Shown: positions 23,564-33,500 of the stretch, piece by piece | Position numbering within the stretch: position 1 is the first letter of the stretch | Layout of the letters: the number at the start of each line of letters is the position of its first letter | Assembly (NCBI GenBank): GCA_003963225.1 | Contig: RXKB01000023.1 | Span: 1 to 64,000, forward strand | Length of the DNA: 64,000 nucleotides | Direction of reading: 5' to 3' | Source of the DNA: Candidatus Babelota bacterium | Lineage (GTDB): Bacteria > Babelota > Babeliae > Babelales > Vermiphilaceae | Position numbers and translations under genes: made by a program | Notes under the pieces: generated by a model | What the model was told of the DNA's origin: nothing | The model's input: the letters and a program-made list of their open reading frames with translations, nothing else | The model's database searches: none

Positions 23564-26158
23564 ATGATAAAGATATCATCACATTCATATAAACCAACAT
23601 CAGGTGTTGGACCCTTTACCTACCAATGGTCAAGTCCTAATTCTTGTGTGTATTTTGATAAACCTTCTGGAACAGTAGGATCTGGATCAAGTTTTGTAAC
23701 AGATATCTTTGTTTCAGACTTGACTTGCTTTCAATTCGGAGTAGATTTAATTACTTTATCTCTAATAGACGCCAATGGTTGTCAAACTAACCATACATTT
23801 TATCCAACTAATCCATGCAATAACTTATCAATTACTAACATTGGACAAGGTCCAAATGAATTTGATTTTAGTGTAACAGCATCAGGAGGAGATGGAAACT
23901 ATAACTTCGACTGGAGTATTAAACCAGATGGTTTATTTGCTATATCCACTGTTTCAGCTCAAGGTAAAGATTATCAATCTATACATATTACACCATTAAA
24001 CTATGGCCCTAAGCCTACTTTCTTTGATATTACTTGTGTAGTAACGGATTACAATGGTTGCAAAGATTCAGTAACATCTAGATTTCCTTTATCAGGAGTC
24101 TTACTATCTAATATAGTATCAGAATCTTCATGTATAGAAGAAGGAAATGAAACACCTTCAGGATTTGCTAAGTACGATATAAAAGGTAACTTATTAAACA
24201 AAGCAGTACAAGCAGGACCAATCCTACTATCTGCTCAGTCATATGCACCTGGTTGTGAACCAGATTGGAGTACAATCTCATTTGCTTTACCAGATACATC
24301 TATACAATATAAATTATCTACTAATCCTACAGCAGTAACATTCTATGGTATTAAGAAGACTCTATTTAAAAACGGATTTCTTAACATTCCATTTACTGTT
24401 CTAGATTGCAAAGGAGCTATATCTAATGAAGCTTACATCACAATCTATGAAGCTATCTGTGGAGATAATATTACAGGCTGCCCACTAATAGTTAATAACT
24501 TATGTATCACTAATTGTGATACAGTGTTTACTATTAACTTAGAAGATTTAATTAAATCACCTGATTGTTGTTCTGAAAACTCAATCGACTGGACTACATT
24601 CGACATACTACCTGGAGCTCCAAAGCTACCAGCTACAGTCGAGTACAATGCAGGTAATCACACTATAACATATACAGCTAATGGATCTACAGAGATTGCA
24701 GATTTGATTAGATGGGGTATTAAAGATGCTTTAGGAAACTACTCAGGTATTAAGACTATACAGATAGCTAGACTATGCCCTCAAGCACCGGCTTGTACAA
24801 ATGATTGTTATTACGTATCACAAAATGCGATTAATCACCCTTTGAATGTTTTAGTTAATGATCTTGGGCCAAATCTAAAATTAGATACTCTGGTTATATC
24901 TCAGATACCTGAACATGGTGTGGCGTATGTGTTAGATGGTGATATTTATTATACACCATTCAATGATTATGAAGGAGTTGATACTCTAAAGTATAAAATA
25001 TTTAACTATGATGGTAAATATTGTGAAGCTACTGTAACTCTAAACATAGCTGAAAATGGACCAGCTGGTACAGGTAATTCTATTGTTACTTGCGCATTGC
25101 CAGAAACTATTACAAATGATGTAGAAATCAATGGTGTTTATTCTAATGGAGATTTTGATATAATCTTCACTGCTTATAAAAACGATGAAGAACCGTTAGA
25201 AGATGGGGATGAGTTAGATGTTACAATAGTAGTAGACATGGTAGAAATAGCTTCAGCAACTTTAATTATAGGTGAGGACTATACGACACTAGCAGGTGTT
25301 AAAACTGGAACTGATGATCAATGGTTAACAGGAACAAACTATTTTTCACAATTCTTAACTGCTGGAGTACTAGATAAAAATACTTTAGTAACAGGTCAAG
25401 TAATTAAATTTAACAAAAAAGATTGGGCATGGGCTACAGGACATATTAATACATATGAAGATCTTGAGAAAGGAGGAACAACTCAACTAAATGCAGAATC
25501 TATTTTGGTTACGATGAAGGCTAGAAATGTTAGCCTACCTTTAGAGTCTGTTATAAAATCAGGAACTGTAGAACTTGTTAAAATATTCGCCTTTGAGGAT
25601 ACTGACCACATCTTAGATAATAACTCTAATAATGCAGGAACTTGGGAACCTTATGCAGGTGATTGGGTTATAGCACCAAATGGTGGACCTTGTATACCAA
25701 ATGTATGCGCATGTAATCCAGATGGTTGTCATGGCTGTGATTATCATGGACTAACTCCTAATGGTCAAATACGAAGTTGGTACTCTCAATTTTTCTCCTG
25801 CAATCCTTATAGCGGAGCTAAAAAATTACGAAAATATAAAATAGTAGGTGAAACAGAAGTGACTGGATTGACTACTGCATTTACAACTGAAGCTAATTTA
25901 AAAACAATATTAGAAGCACTTCCACAAACATGGAGCTTTCCTTACGGTGTTGGAGGATATGTAGACTGGGATTATTTAGCAACAGCACCTAATGATTATA
26001 ATTTGTACGGGCATAATGCAAAATATTTAATATCAGGATATATGTTAGCATCTGAAAAGGAACTTGAATACTTTGTTATATCGTATGATGGTGCGGATGG
26101 AGCAGGGCACACTGATACAGGAGCTAAATGTACAACAGTATCTCATATATTATTCTAA
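23564..26158 (+). CDS. Large Ig/PKD- and cadherin-like adhesin protein
   Basis: 864 residues without a signal peptide. N-terminal repeats have the shape of PKD or SprB-type Ig domains (GVGPFTYQWSSPNS; GGDGNYNFDWSIKPDG) with Cys pairs. Around residues 420-500, NHPLNVLVNDLGPNLKLDTL and HGVAYVLDGDIYYTPFNDYEGVDTLKYKI is the classic Ig-like/cadherin module of Bacteroidota adhesins. The C-terminal part has a Cys cluster (CACNPDGCHGCDYHGL). Likely a virion receptor-binding or decoration protein, borrowed from or resembling host surface proteins. Confidence 0.65.
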   Translation: MIKISSHSYKPTSGVGPFTYQWSSPNSCVYFDKPSGTVGSGSSFVTDIFVSDLTCFQFGVDLITLSLIDANGCQTNHTFYPTNPCNNLSITNIGQGPNEFDFSVTASGGDGNYNFDWSIKPDGLFAISTVSAQGKDYQSIHITPLNYGPKPTFFDITCVVTDYNGCKDSVTSRFPLSGVLLSNIVSESSCIEEGNETPSGFAKYDIKGNLLNKAVQAGPILLSAQSYAPGCEPDWSTISFALPDTSIQYKLSTNPTAVTFYGIKKTLFKNGFLNIPFTVLDCKGAISNEAYITIYEAICGDNITGCPLIVNNLCITNCDTVFTINLEDLIKSPDCCSENSIDWTTFDILPGAPKLPATVEYNAGNHTITYTANGSTEIADLIRWGIKDALGNYSGIKTIQIARLCPQAPACTNDCYYVSQNAINHPLNVLVNDLGPNLKLDTLVISQIPEHGVAYVLDGDIYYTPFNDYEGVDTLKYKIFNYDGKYCEATVTLNIAENGPAGTGNSIVTCALPETITNDVEINGVYSNGDFDIIFTAYKNDEEPLEDGDELDVTIVVDMVEIASATLIIGEDYTTLAGVKTGTDDQWLTGTNYFSQFLTAGVLDKNTLVTGQVIKFNKKDWAWATGHINTYEDLEKGGTTQLNAESILVTMKARNVSLPLESVIKSGTVELVKIFAFEDTDHILDNNSNNAGTWEPYAGDWVIAPNGGPCIPNVCACNPDGCHGCDYHGLTPNGQIRSWYSQFFSCNPYSGAKKLRKYKIVGETEVTGLTTAFTTEANLKTILEALPQTWSFPYGVGGYVDWDYLATAPNDYNLYGHNAKYLISGYMLASEKELEYFVISYDGADGAGHTDTGAKCTTVSHILF

Positions 26159-26184
26159 CTAATAAAATTTAAAAATTAAATAAA

Positions 26185-26880
26185 ATGTCTTGTGAAAACA
26201 ATCTATTTACGCTACTAACAGGTACTCCTACACCAGGAGGTACTTGGACATTGAAAAGTATAACAGGCTCTGGTGCACCATCTAGTGTGAAACTTAATAT
26301 GGCAGAAGGTTCCCCAGCAGGCACTTACTACGATGTTGATGTAGCTTCTTTACCATCACCAGTGTTGAACCCTAATGGAGGGTCAACAGACCATAATTTA
26401 TGGTGGAAACCAATAGGAACTGCACCATATTCAAACAATCCTGCAACTTGTAATACATCTTGGGTCTATACTTTTACATATACTCCACCTGCAAGTTTAT
26501 GCAACAATCCACCAACTGCTGACATTGTGTGGACATTATATACATCAGAGAATGGAACAACCAATTATGATGTTTGCGATGGAACTGCAGTTTTTAGCAT
26601 GAAGTCAAAACTTACTGGATGCGGTGCTACTGCACCTAATGGTGGTACTTGGACTATTATTCAAGATAATGGAAATCCAGACGCCTTTAATTTAGGTGCA
26701 GGAACTTTTAATCCTTCAGATGCAGAAGTTACTGGAGGACAAACATATATTGCAAAATATACAGTAGATATTGATGGAGCTGGTACTTGTGCTGATTGTA
26801 TAGAAGAATACACATTAGAAATAGATATTATAGCACAAGCTTCTGCTGGAGGCCCTGGTTCTATAACAACATGTATATAA
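26185..26880 (+). CDS. GGxWT-repeat surface protein (231 aa)
   Basis: Two modules carry the same signature, LLTGTPTPGGTWTLKS near the start and TGCGATAPNGGTWTIIQD at about residue 145; beta-rich, with Pro/Gly/Asn and Cys pairs. The N-terminal signature is nearly the same as the start of the next protein, so the two genes share a domain. Probably part of the adhesin cassette displayed on the virion. No signal peptide. Confidence 0.6.
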   Translation: MSCENNLFTLLTGTPTPGGTWTLKSITGSGAPSSVKLNMAEGSPAGTYYDVDVASLPSPVLNPNGGSTDHNLWWKPIGTAPYSNNPATCNTSWVYTFTYTPPASLCNNPPTADIVWTLYTSENGTTNYDVCDGTAVFSMKSKLTGCGATAPNGGTWTIIQDNGNPDAFNLGAGTFNPSDAEVTGGQTYIAKYTVDIDGAGTCADCIEEYTLEIDIIAQASAGGPGSITTCI

Positions 26881-26881
26881 T

Positions 26882-28441
26882 ATGGTAGATTACTGCTTAT
26901 TTGATCAATTAACTGGATCACCTACACCAGGCGGTATTTGGACTTATACTAGTGCAATTGGAGGAGGTAGTATTTTAGTAGGGGTTTGTCCATGTAATAA
27001 TCCGGCATTAGTAAAAACAGTAGGACAAACTTTAGGTGCAAATGAACAAATTTGTGTAAGATTATCTATAGCAGGTACATATACATTTACATATGATGTA
27101 TCTAATGTATCAAGTTGTTGTAATCCATGCTCATCTACAGTTACTATAGTATTGTCTGAAGGCAACTTAACAATGAATGGATTAGGTTCACAATGTAATG
27201 ATACATTAAAATTACACAGTGTAAATTCATCTGCAATATGTTGTACAAGTAACTTGAGTTCTACGGTAGAAGTAAGAATGGATTCCTGCGATGGTACATC
27301 TAATCCTCCTAAAGCTTCAACAGTAACCACTCCTTTAGATATATTTTCTGGATGGACTATTTCAGTTGGAGAAGCGTTTGATATTCACCAAATGGAATTA
27401 CATGTGTTATCTTGTGAAGGAAACAGTTTAACAGAACAGAAAGTTACAGTAGGAGGACAAGAAAATACACTAAGTAACGTTTGTACAGGTTTTTACGATT
27501 TTTCACAAAATACGTTTACAAATATTAGTTATTATGGAACATGTAGTGGAAATCTTGCCGATTATTATAAATGTATAATAGAAGAAGCTATTGCAAATAC
27601 TTCAGCTATTACAACTATATTAGGTGGAACACCTGCACAAAATGGTGTACATTATGATTTAACTGTCACAGGTTTATCTAGTTTAGACATCAAATTTAGA
27701 GTTAGAGAAATGCAAAATGCATCATGTTGTTCTGGAGGAGGTTGTGATAATTGGATAGTACCAAAAACAGGATTGGGTGCAGATAAGTTAAAGCATAATT
27801 TTACTGGCAGTCAATATACTGGATGTGGATGTGAACCAAATTGTTACTGGATACCAGGGCAGGCAAATGGTTATAGTATGAATACAAATGCTACTTTATT
27901 TCCAGTATCTAATGTTTCTATATCTATGTCTTTTAATCCAGTAATAGGTTTTTGTAGAACTTATAATATTACTAATATTACATTTAGTAATATCTTATCT
28001 TTATCTAATACTAATTATAAACATATAGAAACTCAACCTTTTAATAACTGGATAATGTCAGGAGTAACAACAAGTCCTGCAGGAATTTTAGTAAATGTTG
28101 GAGGCAATACTTGGGTTAATACATGTGGAAAATTTACATTGTATGCAAACTCTACAACATGTACAGGAACTAATGCTATAGAATGGAGTAATCCAGGAAA
28201 AAGTGGTAGTAATTTTAGTACTACTGGAGAAGGGAAAGTTTTTGCTATTGACGATGGAGGCACATTTGGATGTATAAGCACTAAAATTAGTTGTGGTAGT
28301 CCACCGAACAACTGTACAAAATGTGCACATATATGCATTAAAGAAAATCCTCTCACTATAACATCGTATCTTGAAGGAGATTGTACTTGTGGGTGTGCAC
28401 AAAATCCAGGGTGTAATGATTGTTCAAGCCCACCAAATTAA
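26882..28441 (+). CDS. GGxWT-type Cys-rich adhesin protein (519 aa)
   Basis: Starts MVDYCLFDQLTGSPTPGGIW, the same module as the upstream gene. About 40 cysteines, often as CC or CxC pairs (CNPCS, CCTS, CCSGGGCD, CGCEPNCYW), and a C-terminal block of CxxC motifs (CTKCAHICI; CTCGCAQNPGCNDC). Such density suggests a disulfide-bonded stalk or metal-binding fold stable outside the cell. The gene is closed by an intrinsic terminator. It may be the outermost adhesin; receptor unknown. Confidence 0.6.
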   Translation: MVDYCLFDQLTGSPTPGGIWTYTSAIGGGSILVGVCPCNNPALVKTVGQTLGANEQICVRLSIAGTYTFTYDVSNVSSCCNPCSSTVTIVLSEGNLTMNGLGSQCNDTLKLHSVNSSAICCTSNLSSTVEVRMDSCDGTSNPPKASTVTTPLDIFSGWTISVGEAFDIHQMELHVLSCEGNSLTEQKVTVGGQENTLSNVCTGFYDFSQNTFTNISYYGTCSGNLADYYKCIIEEAIANTSAITTILGGTPAQNGVHYDLTVTGLSSLDIKFRVREMQNASCCSGGGCDNWIVPKTGLGADKLKHNFTGSQYTGCGCEPNCYWIPGQANGYSMNTNATLFPVSNVSISMSFNPVIGFCRTYNITNITFSNILSLSNTNYKHIETQPFNNWIMSGVTTSPAGILVNVGGNTWVNTCGKFTLYANSTTCTGTNAIEWSNPGKSGSNFSTTGEGKVFAIDDGGTFGCISTKISCGSPPNNCTKCAHICIKENPLTITSYLEGDCTCGCAQNPGCNDCSSPPN

Positions 28442-28459
28442 TTGCAAGTAAGAAAGACT

Positions 28460-28491
28460 AGGGTTGTAGTAGAACACTGCAGCCCTATTTA
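28460..28491 (+). terminator. Intrinsic terminator after the adhesin cassette
   Basis: AGGGTTGTAG (28460-28469) pairs with CTGCAGCCCT (28477-28486) over ten positions, two of them wobble, around a seven-base loop, followed by ATTTATTTA. It separates the accessory cassette from the tail module at 28554. The rest of the 112-nt gap is AT-rich; I see no convincing -7 element in it. Confidence 0.65.
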
Positions 28492-28553
28492 TTTACTACA
28501 CCAACGGTTTTAATATTATAGAATTTAAAATAAAATACGTAATTTTACAAATT

Positions 28554-29255
28554 ATGGCAACTTTAAAAGAACATATTTATGCAGTAAAGAATCTCTTAGA
28601 AAGAGGTTTGGCTTCAGATGACTCTAGGTTATCTGAAAGATTTATTGCATTCTTGCTTAAAGGAGCAAGATCCCAACTGCTAAAAGAGAAGATAAATAAG
28701 TATAGAGAAGTATCACCATTGTCTTATCAGACAATATGTGTACCTCTAGAGCTTACAACATATCATGAATGTGATTGTTTACCAGCATCTGTAGGATGTA
28801 AAATTCTAAAATCTAAATGTCACATACCTAGAGAATTAGTATCCAAATGGGGTAGCTCATTAACTGTTCTTACAGCATCTGGTAGAGTATTAGATATGAG
28901 TTCACTTACTCAAAACGATTTAGCTAAGTTCTCAGACTCTAATAAGAAACCTAAGTTAGCTTATTTTATAGAGAACCAACACATATATGTGATGAATGAT
29001 ACAAAACTTAAGATGGTTTTGTTATCTGCTATATGGGATGATCCAGAAATAGTTAAAGAATTTTGTGGATGTAATTCGAATAATCCAGATGAACCTTGTT
29101 ATGATCCTCTAAATGATGACTTCCCAATTGACTCTGAGTTAGCTAGACCTATGAGATTACTTGTAGTACAAGAATTGCAGAATCAATATAGAATGCCTGA
29201 AGACAATTTAAATAATGCTAAGAGTGTAGATGCTGGACAAGACAAAGAAAACTAG
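28554..29255 (+). CDS. Tail ring / connector protein
   Basis: 233 residues. N-terminal helical hairpin (LKEHIYAVKNLLERGLASDDSRLSERFIAFLLKGARSQLLKEKINKY) followed by a Cys-containing beta domain (TTYHECDCLPASVGCKILKSKC) and a return helix. Helix, beta domain, helix is the layout of crAss-like ring proteins stacked below the portal. It ends with TAG and overlaps the next gene by 26 nt. Assigned from layout and from position ahead of the muzzle protein; no direct homology claimed. Confidence 0.6.
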   Translation: MATLKEHIYAVKNLLERGLASDDSRLSERFIAFLLKGARSQLLKEKINKYREVSPLSYQTICVPLELTTYHECDCLPASVGCKILKSKCHIPRELVSKWGSSLTVLTASGRVLDMSSLTQNDLAKFSDSNKKPKLAYFIENQHIYVMNDTKLKMVLLSAIWDDPEIVKEFCGCNSNNPDEPCYDPLNDDFPIDSELARPMRLLVVQELQNQYRMPEDNLNNAKSVDAGQDKEN

Positions 29256-29733
29256 ATCTGAAATAGTTGAATGGAATAGAATAGCGCATAAAAAAGTTCA
29301 TCCTCAATTAACTCAAAAAGATGTATACGAAAATTACATCAAAGAATATCCAGAATCTGAAATAACTTATGAAGAATATAAAAAAGTTATAACACAGTTT
29401 AACTGGTATTTTATGAACTATGTTATATATACCGGTTTTACTATTTTATTACCATTCTTCTTAGGAACATTCTCTGTAATTCGTAAAGCATCTAAAGGTT
29501 ACAAAATTGATTTCCATCATTTTAAAACTACAGGAGAACGTAAGAAGCATTACAACAAACATTCAGAAAGATACTATGCTAGATTTTACTGGAACAAGTC
29601 TTCTAAAAGATACCACAATAGATGGTTTAAACATTTATTTCTATTTAAATCTAATAGATTAATTAGAGCAGATTTAGCTAAAGCTATAAAGAACCATAAT
29701 ACAATATATAAATACCAATACTACGAAACATAA
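29230..29733 (+). CDS. Conserved phage protein of the tail module (167 aa)
   Basis: Contains FNWYFMNYVIYTGFTILLPFFLGTFSVIRK, which looks like a membrane helix but matches the beta-rich xLPxxLGxxxIxK motif of a phage family whose next segment is IDFHHFKTTGERKK and an aromatic, basic FYWNKSSKRYHNRW stretch. These basic aromatic repeats resemble a nucleic-acid or structural contact. It lies between the two ring-type proteins, so a role in tail assembly is likely. Ends on a TAATG junction. Confidence 0.55.
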   Translation: MLDKTKKTRSEIVEWNRIAHKKVHPQLTQKDVYENYIKEYPESEITYEEYKKVITQFNWYFMNYVIYTGFTILLPFFLGTFSVIRKASKGYKIDFHHFKTTGERKKHYNKHSERYYARFYWNKSSKRYHNRWFKHLFLFKSNRLIRADLAKAIKNHNTIYKYQYYET

Positions 29734-30572
29734 TGGAAGCAACACCTTATATTTCTATTAGATCTGTACTGTATGACATCTCTACAATGATGGATCAAAA
29801 AGAATGGAATGAAGCCAACATGCTTGAATGGGCATACAGAGCTTTAAGAAAAAATAAATCAACTAAGATATACACAACAAAGGTAGCTTTGATTGATGTA
29901 TACGAACATAAGTTTCCTCTACCTGTAGACTTAAAGTATCTACACCAAATAGCTTATAAAGTTTGTACAACGGAACAATTGTACGAAGAAGTTAAAGAGA
30001 TATTAGGATTAGACCAACCAGGGTTTGAAGGATCTTCGCTACCATATTCAGCTTTACTAAACTTGTATAATGCAGGTTTTAATAGATGGACTCCGCTAAG
30101 ACTTAGCCCGAGTCCATTTGCGTTATCTATACATTGTGGTTACAGACTACCAGAGTGTCCTACATGTGAACATGAGTATACAGTAGATGAGCAATTGATA
30201 TGTACAACTTCTTTAAAAGAAGGTAAAGTATTAATATCATACATGGCTTATCCTGAAAACGAAGATGGTGATGCACTAATGCCAGATCATCCAGATCTTA
30301 GAGATGCTATAATGCATTACTGCTTACACAGACACTATATGAGTAAATCACTTAAAGCTGCCGGTACTGATCAGTCTGCAGATAGACAAAGAGATTATCA
30401 TTTAGCTATGTATCAAACACTATCTGCTAAGTCTGCAGGGGATATGAATCTCCCATCACTCAATGAATTGGATAACTATAAGAGACAACATAACCGTTTA
30501 GTTCCTAGAGCTCATCAATACGATAAGTTCTTCTTAGGATTAAATGGTCAAGAAAGAGTAAGAAATGCCTAA
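29733..30572 (+). CDS. Tail ring / accessory protein
   Basis: 279 residues with the same helix-beta-helix layout as the 233-residue protein upstream: ISIRSVLYDISTMMDQKEWNEANMLEWAYRALR is a helical start, LPVDLKYLHQIAYKV and EGKVLISYMAYPENEDGDALMPDHPDLRDAIMHYCLHRHYM are typical of crAss ring proteins (the phrase YMAYP..EDG..L.PDHP..RDAI.HY recurs in this family). Overlaps the muzzle gene by eight bases. Confidence 0.7.
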   Translation: MEATPYISIRSVLYDISTMMDQKEWNEANMLEWAYRALRKNKSTKIYTTKVALIDVYEHKFPLPVDLKYLHQIAYKVCTTEQLYEEVKEILGLDQPGFEGSSLPYSALLNLYNAGFNRWTPLRLSPSPFALSIHCGYRLPECPTCEHEYTVDEQLICTTSLKEGKVLISYMAYPENEDGDALMPDHPDLRDAIMHYCLHRHYMSKSLKAAGTDQSADRQRDYHLAMYQTLSAKSAGDMNLPSLNELDNYKRQHNRLVPRAHQYDKFFLGLNGQERVRNA

Positions 30573-33500
30573 TCAACAAAATAATACACACATAGCTTCG
30601 GCATCCAAGGGAATGTCGATGGATACTAAACACAAGTATCAGCCTGAAGGAAAAGCCTCATTCATATTGAATGGGGTTTTGGAGTCTACAGCAGGTGATT
30701 ATCCTGCTATTACAAATGAGTTAGGAACTTTGCTGTGTACTACTGTTACTCCAGGTTTTATAATTATAGGTGTACAACAATTAGATGGTGATGATTTTGC
30801 AATCTTTAGTGTAACAGATGAAAACAATGTTTCTGAAATAGGAATATTTAATCAAGCTAAATGTGAATACAAACCATTAGTTCAAACAGGATGTTTAAAC
30901 TTTAACACTAATAATAGAATAAAAACTTTATTTAGAATACTAGGAGGTTGTGAAAGAATAGTTTATTTTACTGATGGTGTTAATCCATATAGATCTATAA
31001 ATCTAGATAAACTAGAGGACTATTATGATGATAATAAAAACTTTGATTGTACTAAATTAGAATTATCAAGACCTATACAAATTCCAGGAATGGAATTATT
31101 TAAAATAAATGATGGTGGAGGACAAATACCATTAGGTACTTGGAGATTTAGAATTAGATATTTAGATCAAGATTTAAACCCTACAAATTGGATGTTATTA
31201 ACTGCAGGTATTCCTATAGTTGATGAAAACATATCTGCTGATTTTTATAATGTTGATGGTGGATATAATCTAACAGCTAAAAGTGAACAAAATGGAGGAG
31301 TGCCAATCTCTAATAAATCGATAATATTAAAGTTATCTAATTTAGATTTAAAATTTTATTATTATCAGATAGCTGTTTTAGGTAGAGTTTCTGGAACAGG
31401 TAAATCAACCGTCGCATATATTCTACCACCAAAAACTATAACTTTTTCTGAAGAGGAGTATACGTATACTGGTCCAAATACAAATACAGATATTGCTACA
31501 GATGTAACAGCTTTAACAGTTGATCCTGGAATTATAGATATTGTAGATGCACATGCTCAAATAGACAATAGATTATTTCTAGCAAATTTGTCTAATCCGA
31601 ATTTTAAATATGGAGATATACAAAGAGCTGCTAATAAGATTACAATAGAATGGGTAAAAGGAGAGAATAAATGGGAAGATCTTAGTGAGGAAAGCGGATC
31701 AGGAAAATCACCTTATGTATATACAAATTATAGAACATTTATGGCAGATGAGGTATATGCATTTGGTATAAGAGGTTTTCATAAAAAAGGATGGTCAACT
31801 CCAGTATTTCATATCCCAGGTAGAAAAGAAATATTGAACACTACCTTAGATGGTCAACAATTAATTAATTTAGGAAACTCTAATCCTCACTATAGAAATA
31901 AAGTAACTATAGCACCAACTGCAGTAGGTTCTTGGGATAAAGAACCTTTGACAATTATAAAAAGGGCTAATACTATAAATACTAAAACACAAGCAAACAA
32001 TAATGCATCGCAAGTAGATGAATGGGATGCTAGACATTTAGGACCTGCAGGATCTACAATTCCAAGATGGAAAATGTACAATACAGCAATACAGAAATCA
32101 AGTAGCAACGTTGGTATTATGGCATATCATGAATCTATAAATGACTATCCTGATATAAAAGATTGTAGTGGTGAACGAGTATTTCCAGAAGGAAAAATAA
32201 GACATCATAGATTTCCAGATAGAACTTTAGTTAATTTATATAAAACGACTATAGAAACTGATAACACTGTTTATAATGCACCATATGATAGCGCGACAAA
32301 ATTAGATAAAAGAATTGAAGATGAAGAAACATTAGTCTATCCTTTAGGATTTAGACCACAGTTAGACGCATTCTTTGCATCTCTACCTCAGGATATTTTA
32401 GATAATTTTACTAATTGGGAAATTGTTGTAAGTGTTCGAGATGAACCTAATAAAACCGTTTTAGACAAAGGTTATATATATTCAGCTAATGGGGTATTTG
32501 ATGATACAAATCTAGATGGAGATGCTGTTTTTGCTCCATGGTATACCTATACTAATACCGTTCATGAGTTATATGCTTCATTCGTTTCTCCAAAAATAAT
32601 GTTTAATACAGAGTTTTTAAATGGTAGTTATTATAAACATGAGTTAGAATTTGATCATAAGATACAGTCAGCAATATTAAATGCAAGTAGTTATAAAGTT
32701 TTTGGAGATTCTGTAAATGGTAATCAAGTTAGGTTTTTTGATTATAGTATGTATAATCCAAAGATTCCAGATGCTGCACAACCAATATATCAATTTAAAT
32801 CTAGAGCTATAAACCAGTCTACATTTTTAAGTAACTATACACCTATTAAAGGTGAAGACGGTGATAACTTTGATACAAATGATGGGAATGCTTTTACATT
32901 TAATTCTAACACAATCTTAAATACTAAAAAAGTAAAAAACCCGTATTTCAATAATTATCAATTTATATCTAATGTTAAAGATCCTTTAATATCAAGAGGA
33001 TCATTTATCAGGTCTTTAACATTCAATAGATTCTTATTAGATGACTTGGGTACAAAGAATAACTTATCCTACGTTTCAATAAAAAGACAAGTTGACCCAT
33101 ATTCTAATTTATTTGGTATACAATATAGAAGTACAAATTCTTTTTATTCAAAGTATACAACAAAAGTTGTTACTAATCCTTTAGATCCTATAGGTGTTTT
33201 ACGCAATAGTTTCTCTGGGGATTGTTTTATAGGTAAGATGGCTTATACTTGGAAATTTCCATTTACAGATCCAGATGAAGATAAGCTTAGAAATAATGGT
33301 GTGTGGGTTAATGGATTCTATGAATCTGAAATAAATGTTGACCTTAGACATTCTGGATCAGAAAAGAAAGACCAATACTTTAAAAAAGATTTAAAGAAAG
33401 CTACTGTAGACGATCTTTATAAGCATGTTAAAATTCTGAATGAAGATAATGACATTTATACTACCAAAGAATTTTGGGGATATAATCAAGATTTTTCAGG

